Shown in pieces: positions 8,101 through 12,128 of a stretch of 12,128 nt of DNA. The notes under the pieces were generated by a model. It had not been told where the DNA came from. It worked only from the letters and a program-made list of their open reading frames with translations, and searched no databases. The position numbers were made by a program, and so were the translations under genes. The stretch covers positions 1 to 12,128 of the forward strand of contig JAGBQP010000142.1 in the NCBI GenBank assembly GCA_017632825.1, in the 5' to 3' direction. The stretch comes from Prevotella sp. Lineage in GTDB: Bacteria > Bacteroidota > Bacteroidia > Bacteroidales > Bacteroidaceae. Positions within the stretch are counted from its first letter, which is position 1, and the number at the start of each line of letters is the position of its first letter.

Positions 8101-8503
8101 TTTCCACGATGCTGGCGCCAATGACGCTCTCGCTGTTTTGGTCGGTCACGACACCCTTCACCTTAATTTTCTGTGAATTGGTGTTTTGCTTCTCTTGCTT
8201 TTTCTGTACAATAACAATTTGGTTGCCTTTCACCTCAAACGTATAGTCGGTGTTTTTCAGCAACACTTCCATGACCTGTGGTACGGTTTTGTTTTTCAGG
8301 TTCAGCAATACGGTTTCGTTGACGTTCAGCTTCGATGCGTTGTAGGCAATCTTGTAGTTGCTTGCTTTCTCAATCTTCTCGAAAGCTTTCTTCAGGGACA
8401 GCCGTTCGTTGTTGAACGATACATTCTGAGCCTGTAGAGACAGGTTGCCTGCCATCAGGAGTACGGCGGCCATCCTCAGGATTAGGTTACTTCTTTTTTT
8501 CAT
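5156..8503 (-). CDS. SusC/RagA-family TonB-dependent transporter with STN signalling domain
   Basis: 1115 residues. Order of parts: signal peptide (about 1-26); STN domain (about 28-100: LSLKKAFEKIEKASNYKIAY, then VPQVMEVLLKNTDYTFEV and IVIVQKK); carboxypeptidase-D-like regulatory domain (about 113-185, KGVVTDQNSESVIGASI); the SusC junction DEVVVVGYG (191-199); TonB plug (about 203-345, with VRIRGTSTL and IEILKDASATAIYGSRASNG); then a 22-strand-type barrel ending in phenylalanine, as outer-membrane proteins do. It imports a ligand handed over by SusD, powered by TonB. The STN domain is found in transporters that signal to a FecR-type anti-sigma factor, which matches the fecR and sigma genes just upstream in the same direction. 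The gene starts 102 bases after the fecR stop, a gap holding a hairpin with a T-tract, and may have its own sigma-dependent promoter. No TAnnTTTG element is seen there. Confidence 0.96.
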   Translation of the reverse strand: MKKRSNLILRMAAVLLMAGNLSLQAQNVSFNNERLSLKKAFEKIEKASNYKIAYNASKLNVNETVLLNLKNKTVPQVMEVLLKNTDYTFEVKGNQIVIVQKKQEKQNTNSQKIKVKGVVTDQNSESVIGASIVEKGTGNGTITDTEGRYELSIPANASIQVSYIGYLSQTVKVGNKSQINIELKEDANNLDEVVVVGYGQMKKSDLTGSVASVAVDQDKAVYDSGIDHLLQGNAPGVYVNSGDAQLGGLANVRIRGTSTLNGNKEPLYVIDGIIMNDATEDVGNPNSGGGTGSDPVQTTQSGLTGINPQDIASIEILKDASATAIYGSRASNGVVLITTKEGKSGKAKINLSAGISFDQASKHIDVLNAEEYIAYRNEKDEEYYAEDFHPINRDWQKELFHTATTQSYRLSVNGGNDKANYYVAGGYLDNKGIIRNTGLSQADMRVNYKYKLNHNLSMKGTFSLTRRVNDMTTGTDGQGNQRTSLTRHAILAKPFADVDPEDDNDTGLQLKPTNWLTDYEDHSEENRTTASIAFDYKIIKGLTFHLMGSYDTRDKTRSRWYGAGVYTGMKVNGQLGYSELKSLKKALEALFYYDHTFNRVHHLSGTAGVTYERRDANRYGMLGEDFSIMSLGINGIAYANKTYTNTHSLTNETTASSLLRANYNYMDRYLVTLTGRVDGSSKFQKGNRYSFFPSVALAWRINQEDFLKDSKWISNLKLRLGWGMTGNQSISAYATQNTYGNVEYATGSGQNTVGLHPSKIANPDLKWEATTQVNAGIDFGIIKNRLTLSVDVYHKETNDILQSMNTAVSTGYSSIYVNCGSIQNNGIEVALNAVPISTKDLTWTIGANLSHNKNRITSLGLPETKYGTETYEAYYGTNLSYYASSAFPVNIFIKGKPIGLFWGYKTNGIFQSDEEANGLVYNGNELKAGDIAYIDANDDKAITTEDRVILGDPNPDFTFGFNTSLTYKDFTLAAQFHGSVGNEVVNANKLDNTNTYYDYNILTEAYHNAWRADKPSTTYPRIGVPLSELTDRLVEDGSFLRLGSLSLTWNVPVKKVKLINALQLTVTGRNLMTITNYTGYNPDINSFSNDPKRIGIDYGSAPITRSYSCTLNVTF

Positions 8504-8518
8504 GATTGGTTAATAATT

Positions 8519-8564
8519 AGGGGTAATAGTTGATGTATAAACTAATGACATCGGATGAGCCCCT
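8519..8564 (-). promoter_or_regulatory. Nested inverted repeats in the susC leader
   Basis: AGGGG (8519-8523) with CCCCT (8560-8564) encloses GATGT (8532-8536) with ACATC (8548-8552). Together they could fold into an interrupted stem ending 15 bases upstream of the susC ATG. Function unknown; the stems are short and may be chance. Confidence 0.25.
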
Positions 8565-8585
8565 TACACCCAAGCGTTTTTAGTT

Positions 8586-8610
8586 AAAAAGATAAAAAAG
8601 CGTTTTTATC
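8586..8610 (-). terminator. AT-rich hairpin and T-tract at the fecR stop: possible attenuator
   Basis: On the minus strand GATAAAAA-cgct-TTTTTATC (8610 to 8591) is a perfect 8-pair stem with a 4-base loop, followed at once by five T (8590-8586). It includes the fecR stop codon. The layout is that of a rho-independent terminator, but the stem is mostly A-T, so leakage into susC is likely. Confidence 0.4.
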
Positions 8611-9556
8611 TGATGTAGATGTCCTGCCCGTCAATCTCGTAGTTCAGGCTTGGAATCAGCATTTTGATGACGGCCATGATGCCTTCAATGGTTTCGTCGT
8701 TATTAAAGTGTGCACGTATGGTTTGGTTGATGAATCGGCTGTTCTGCACGTGAATCCTCACGTTGTATGTCCGTTCTATCTGTTGCAGGGCATACGCCAG
8801 TTTTGTCTCGTCAAAGTACAGAGCGGGAACGCGCCACACAGAGAAGTCGGCTGCATTCACCGTGCGCACCTCCACCTCTCCGGTCTTAGTGTCCATTACT
8901 AGCTGTTCGTTAGGCTGCAGCACGTAGGGTTCCCTCTTGTTGTTCACGTTGACCTGCAGCTTTCCCGTTTCCAGTGTCATCATGACCTGCGGGTTGTCTG
9001 GATAGGAGAACACGTTGAAGGTTGTTCCAAGTACCTTCAGCTTCATCTTGTTCACGTCCACCGTAAAGGGTCTGCATTTATCCTTCTTGACGTCAAAGAA
9101 GGCTTCCCCCGTCAGACATACATTACGTTCTGCCGACAGGAACTTCGATGGGTACGTCAGCGAGCTGCCGCCGTTCAGCCACACAGTCGAACTGTCTGGC
9201 AGCACAATCTTGCTGCGCTCGCCATAGGCCGTAAACTTATGCTCAAACACCACCTCAGAGTATTGCTTGGCCCGTTTGCTGGCCTGGACATAAAACCAGA
9301 AGGCACTTCCCACCATCACCATTGGCAGAGCCCACATGGCTGCTACCCGCAACCACTGGCGTGTGGCTGTGGGACTTTCTGTCGGTTCATCCTCCTCCAT
9401 CGTCATTTCGTCACTGCAGCTGTCCCAGATGTCGCGCAGAGCATTGTCCACATCGTTGCCACCTTCCAGTATTCGCTGGTGCACACGATGTGTTATTTCT
9501 TCTGAGGTCTGATGTTTAAAGAAAAAACTGATGATGCGATGTATGTACTGACTCAT
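8606..9556 (-). CDS. FecR-family anti-sigma factor (inner-membrane)
   Basis: 316 residues. An N-terminal cytoplasmic part (1-68) would bind the sigma factor. One membrane helix follows (about 69-91, LRVAAMWALPMVMVGSAFWF). The periplasmic FecR domain spans about 107-205 (TAYGERSKIVLPDSSTVWLN, then GEAFFDV and LGTTFNV). A C-terminal DUF4974-like domain (about 246-316: YFDETKLAYALQQIERTYNV, ending in DIYIR) resembles the STN fold and is typical of Bacteroidetes FecR proteins. Its role would be to hold the ECF sigma factor until the STN domain of the transporter signals that ligand is bound. It starts 27 bases after the sigma stop, so the two genes form an operon. The assignment is firm; the partner transporter is inferred from adjacency and the STN domain. 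Confidence 0.95.
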   Translation of the reverse strand: MSQYIHRIISFFFKHQTSEEITHRVHQRILEGGNDVDNALRDIWDSCSDEMTMEEDEPTESPTATRQWLRVAAMWALPMVMVGSAFWFYVQASKRAKQYSEVVFEHKFTAYGERSKIVLPDSSTVWLNGGSSLTYPSKFLSAERNVCLTGEAFFDVKKDKCRPFTVDVNKMKLKVLGTTFNVFSYPDNPQVMMTLETGKLQVNVNNKREPYVLQPNEQLVMDTKTGEVEVRTVNAADFSVWRVPALYFDETKLAYALQQIERTYNVRIHVQNSRFINQTIRAHFNNDETIEGIMAVIKMLIPSLNYEIDGQDIYIR

Positions 9557-9583
9557 TGTCTCTGCTTGTTGTTAATTAGACAT

Positions 9584-10162
9584 CTAAAATACCTCATGCC
9601 CCCAACCGAGAATTGCAAAAATAAGAATTTTTAGCATTTTGCGCAGTTCGCCCAGTGCCAAGTTCAGGTGATTCTCCACCGTTTTCTTCTGTATGCCCAG
9701 TTGTTCAGCTATTTGGTCGTTGGTCAATCCCTCTTCGCGACTCATTCTGTACACCGCCTGCCGTTGTGGTGGCATCTGTTCCACCACCATGTCTATCAGC
9801 AGCTTCAGGTCTTTAGCCTCTATCTGCTCCAATGGCGAGGTACCGTTGACGGTAGCCTCGAGGTTATTGCTCAAGTCCACGTTGAATGCTTTTCGCTGGG
9901 CTATTTGGTTGAGTACAGTATTTCTTGTGATGGTGAAAATATATGAGTCCAGTTTTTCCACCTGCAGCAGTTTGGTTCGGTTGGTCCACAGTTTTATAAA
10001 AACCGTTTGTGATACATCCTCGGCATCGCTTTCATTTTTTATCAGTCCCAAGGCAAAAGCATGCACTTTGGGAAAATACAACCCGAACACCTTACGAAAG
10101 ACCCCATGGTCTCCCATTGCCAGAGCATTGATGAAATCCTTATTAATCAATTTAGGTTGCAT
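9584..10162 (-). CDS. RNA polymerase ECF sigma factor (sigma-70 family)
   Basis: 192 residues from the ATG at 10162. A longer reading frame upstream would run through the promoter and low-complexity intergenic DNA, so it is not used. Region 2 covers about residues 20-88 (core-binding and -10 recognition, including ESDAEDVSQTVFIKLW at 44-59 and SYIFTITRNTVLNQI). A short linker carries no region 3. Region 4 covers about 127-178 (MPPQRQAVYRMSREEGLTND, then IAEQLGIQKKTVENHLN, the -35-binding helix-turn-helix). The C-terminus is hydrophobic (MLKILIFAILGWG). With fecR 27 bases downstream and an STN-bearing SusC after it, it fits the Fec/transducer ECF type that activates its own transporter genes. 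The gene is read from a normal housekeeping promoter, so its own basal level need not depend on induction. Confidence 0.95.
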   Translation of the reverse strand: MQPKLINKDFINALAMGDHGVFRKVFGLYFPKVHAFALGLIKNESDAEDVSQTVFIKLWTNRTKLLQVEKLDSYIFTITRNTVLNQIAQRKAFNVDLSNNLEATVNGTSPLEQIEAKDLKLLIDMVVEQMPPQRQAVYRMSREEGLTNDQIAEQLGIQKKTVENHLNLALGELRKMLKILIFAILGWGHEVF

Positions 10163-10190
10163 ATACGAGTTAAGAATGAATAATCGACGG

Positions 10191-10224
10191 CAAAGATACA
10201 TATTTTTTTTGAATTGATACGCAA
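10191..10224 (-). promoter_or_regulatory. Promoter of the sigma-fecR operon
   Basis: On the minus strand TTG (10224-10222), 23 bases, then TATCTTTG (10198-10191), an exact Bacteroidetes -7 element. It lies 28 bases before the sigma ATG, which fixes that start. The -33 spacing is at the long end of the usual range. Confidence 0.65.
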
Positions 10225-10392
10225 TAAGAACGCAAAAATCGCTGATGAAACAAAAACAACGAATGACACGGATGAAAATAACTACGCTACGGCAGATATT
10301 AGTGTGAAAAACGATTAGACAGCCATCAAGCTGATTAAGGAGATAGGCAAGGTGGAGGAACACACTGCTGTGCAAGGGCAAGATTGTAAGAA

Positions 10393-10424
10393 TTGATAAG
10401 TTGAAGAATTGAAAGGTTGAAAAA
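10393..10424 (+). repeat. Tandem imperfect 8-base repeats (TTGAWARR)
   Basis: Four units in a row: TTGATAAG, TTGAAGAA, TTGAAAGG, TTGAAAAA. A degenerate fifth, TTGTAAGA (10384-10391), lies one base out of register. A related TTGAAGAG occurs on the opposite strand at 10447-10454. Low-complexity repeats of this style are familiar in Bacteroidetes intergenic DNA; function unknown. Confidence 0.6.
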
Positions 10425-10623
10425 CTCGTGAGCCTTTGTGTTGAGCTCTTCAATTTTAATCCGCGCCAACGCTGGCAAAGTACGATTCTGTAGTATAAAA
10501 TTCTTCGTTTTACCAAAGTTTACGATGTAAGCGCAAAATTTTGCTTCATAAAAAGTGATGTAGATTTCAGATTTCGATAAGAAACGCGAATTTTCAGTCT
10601 TTCGATTTTTTTGTCGATTTCTT

Positions 10624-10654
10624 TTGGCGGTTTGCACAATTATTTGTAACTTCG
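10624..10654 (+). promoter_or_regulatory. Probable promoter of the carboxylesterase gene
   Basis: TTG at 10624-10626, 20 bases, then TAACTTCG at 10647-10654, one mismatch from TAnnTTTG. It predicts a leader of about 50 bases before the ATG at 10714. Confidence 0.55.
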
Positions 10655-10713
10655 CAGCCGTAATCATTCAACATCAACTAAAAACCAACAATTACTTTAT
10701 TATTAACTACATT

Positions 10714-12128
10714 ATGAGAAAAATATTCTTACCGCTTCTGCTGGTGCTGGCTATGTCGGCCAAGGCTGCAGAAAACCCTGTGTTGACGATTGAGGGTGGT
10801 CAGGTACAAGGCGTATTGGCCGACGATCATCCCGAGGTGTTTGTCTATCGTGGCATTCCCTATGCGGCACCCCCAATTCGTGAGAACCGCTGGAAGGCTC
10901 CGCAACCCGTCGTACCCTGGAAGGGTGTGAAGATTTGCGACACGTTCGGTCGTCCCAGCTATCAGGCCATACAGTACACAGGTGGCTACTACACTGAGTG
11001 GGGCTATGGCAAAGAGGCAGCGTTCAGCGAGGATTGTCTGTACCTGAACGTTTACACCAAGGCTCCAGGCCAGACCGCCAAGAAGCTGCCCGTTGCACTG
11101 TGGATTCACGGTGGCGGCTACCGCGAGGGCTTTGGTTCTGAGCCTGAGTTCGATGGTCAGGAGTGGGGCGCCAAGGACGTGGTGCTCGTCACCATTAACT
11201 ACCGTCTGGGCATCTTCGGCTTCCTGACGCACCCGGCACTGAAGGAGGAGAGTCCCAACAAAGTGTCGGGCAACTACGGCATACTCGACCAGATAGAAGC
11301 CCTGAAGTGGATTAAGAAGAATATCGCCCAGTTTGGCGGTGACCCCAACAACGTGACCATCTTCGGACAGAGTGCCGGTGGCGGCAGCGTCCGCACACTG
11401 TGCGAGAGCCCGCTGGCACGCGGTCTGTTCCATAAGGCTGTTATCATGAGTGCTCAGGGACTTAGCATCCCCAATCCTAATGGCGGCGGCATGATGGGTG
11501 GCCGATACAGCGGTGGCTCCATTGAAGATGCCGAGGCCAATGCCAAGAAGATGTTTGACTGGGCCGGCATGACCGACCTGCAGAAGATGCGTCAGGCTTC
11601 AACGGAGACGGTGTTTGCACTGCCAACCATCTATGGTCAGGTGAACAGCGCCGGACAGCAGCAGGGCGGCTTCGGTGGCATGATGCGCATGGGCATGGGT
11701 TACATGCCGATGATTGACGGCTACGTCAGCGTGAAGAGCTTCGACGATGCCACACGCGAGGGCACACTCGCCGATGTGCCTTATATGATAGGTTACACGC
11801 TGAATGACATGGGCAACATGGCACCTAACATAGCCGAATTCTGCAAAGTACGCGCACAGAAGGGCGGCAAGGCTTGGGCCTACGAGTTTGCCCGTCCGCT
11901 GCCTGACGATGGCAGTCATCCCGAGGTGACACAGCGTCTTCAGGGTGCCTTCCACTCGTCAGACCTGTGGTTCGTGTTCAAGAGCCTGAAGCACTGCTGG
12001 CGTCCTTGGACCAAGGGCGACTGGGACCTCTCGGAGAAGATGCTGACCGCATGGACCAACTTTGCCAAGTACAGCGACCCCAACGGCCCGAAGGGTGGTG
12101 CATGGGCTCCCTGCACGGAGAAGAACCC
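10714..12128 (+). CDS. Type-B carboxylesterase family protein, 3' end missing
   Basis: 471 residues are visible and the frame is still open at the window end. The start is the ATG at 10714, which opens a signal peptide (MRKIFLPLLLVLAMSAKA, cut near 17-19), so the enzyme is exported. Family marks of the alpha/beta-hydrolase carboxylesterase group: FVYRGIPYAAPP (43-54), SEDCLYLNVY (105-114), the oxyanion-hole HGGGY (132-136), NYRLGIFGFL (162-171), GNYGILDQ (187-193 region) and the nucleophile elbow GQSAGG with Ser220. The predicted catalytic His is His414 in GAFHSSDLW. Where the family has the acidic Glu in a DEG motif, this protein reads NDMG (364-367), so Asp365 may serve instead. Two Met/Gly-rich stretches (about 254-269 and 309-333) are unusual. 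It would hydrolyse carboxylic esters, substrate unknown. It is divergent from the sigma-fecR-susCD block and has its own promoter. Confidence 0.93.
   Translation, partial: MRKIFLPLLLVLAMSAKAAENPVLTIEGGQVQGVLADDHPEVFVYRGIPYAAPPIRENRWKAPQPVVPWKGVKICDTFGRPSYQAIQYTGGYYTEWGYGKEAAFSEDCLYLNVYTKAPGQTAKKLPVALWIHGGGYREGFGSEPEFDGQEWGAKDVVLVTINYRLGIFGFLTHPALKEESPNKVSGNYGILDQIEALKWIKKNIAQFGGDPNNVTIFGQSAGGGSVRTLCESPLARGLFHKAVIMSAQGLSIPNPNGGGMMGGRYSGGSIEDAEANAKKMFDWAGMTDLQKMRQASTETVFALPTIYGQVNSAGQQQGGFGGMMRMGMGYMPMIDGYVSVKSFDDATREGTLADVPYMIGYTLNDMGNMAPNIAEFCKVRAQKGGKAWAYEFARPLPDDGSHPEVTQRLQGAFHSSDLWFVFKSLKHCWRPWTKGDWDLSEKMLTAWTNFAKYSDPNGPKGGAWAPCTEKN

Larger units (their letters stand above)
10163..10713. 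other. 551-base intergenic region between divergent sigma and esterase genes
   Basis: It holds the sigma promoter near 10191-10224, a run of 8-base tandem repeats at 10393-10424, a perfect 12-base palindrome GCAAAATTTTGC at 10533-10544, and the esterase promoter near 10624-10654. Open frames across it are low-complexity and AT-rich, with no recognisable protein. No RNA gene is evident. Confidence 0.7.

Noticed and set aside
7604..8176. 190-codon open frame on the plus strand inside susC
   Set aside because: It is antisense to the conserved STN-plug part of SusC, shows no recognisable domain, and looks like a by-product of susC codon use.
10467..10490. Possible second minus-strand promoter (GTACTTTG)
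   Set aside because: The spacing within the -7 element is one base short of TAnnTTTG and no TTG lies at a suitable distance.
10163..10516. N-terminal extension of the sigma factor to an ATG at 10516
   Set aside because: It would translate across the TATCTTTG promoter and the tandem repeats into low-complexity sequence. The 192-residue form from 10162 has normal ECF length.
10335..10667. 110-codon minus-strand frame in the intergenic region
   Set aside because: Lysine/asparagine-rich, spans AT-rich DNA and repeats, no family resemblance.
10729..11433. 234-codon open frame on the minus strand opposite the esterase
   Set aside because: The plus-strand frame carries all carboxylesterase motifs; the antisense frame has no domain and no promoter. 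The same applies to the smaller antisense frame at 11599-11955.

Overview
The window looks like chromosome from a Bacteroidales bacterium, most plausibly of the Prevotella/Segatella group. The support is a SusC/SusD pair, a FecR/ECF-sigma pair with a DUF4974-type FecR tail, start regions without Shine-Dalgarno sequences, and four exact copies of the Bacteroidetes -7 promoter element TATCTTTG. The genus is inferred by eye, not tested.

Layout. Bases 1-435 hold the 3' end of a DKNYY-repeat gene (+). A small ferritin-like protein (551-1009, -) converges on it. This gene is divergent from an AraC-family regulator (1181-2059, +). A secreted histidine acid phosphatase follows (2198-3475, +) with its own promoter and a strong terminator at about 3501-3542. 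The rest of the left and centre is one leftward block, read from high to low coordinates: ECF sigma factor (10162-9584), FecR anti-sigma factor (9556-8606), SusC/RagA TonB-dependent transporter with an N-terminal STN domain (8503-5156) and SusD/RagB lipoprotein (5127-3562). A 551-base intergenic region (10163-10713) separates it from a divergent type-B carboxylesterase (10714 onward, +), which runs off the window end.

How it works together. The leftward block has all parts of a Fec/transducer-type trans-envelope circuit. SusD and SusC would capture and import a ligand. The STN domain of SusC would contact the periplasmic part of FecR, and FecR would release the ECF sigma factor to transcribe target genes, probably including susCD. 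No glycoside hydrolase or other degradative enzyme sits in the block, so the substrate cannot be read from it. The nearest secreted enzymes are the divergent esterase and the convergent phosphatase. A link between either of them and the transporter is only a hypothesis.

The main points for a second look are the ferritin-like protein that seems to have lost most of its bacterioferritin-type diiron ligands, the esterase with Asp-Met-Gly where the family normally has Asp-Glu-Gly and with two Met/Gly-rich segments, an AT-rich hairpin plus T-tract on the fecR stop codon that could uncouple regulator from transporter expression, and tandem 8-base repeats upstream of the sigma gene. I see no RNA gene, CRISPR array, insertion sequence or wholly novel system.
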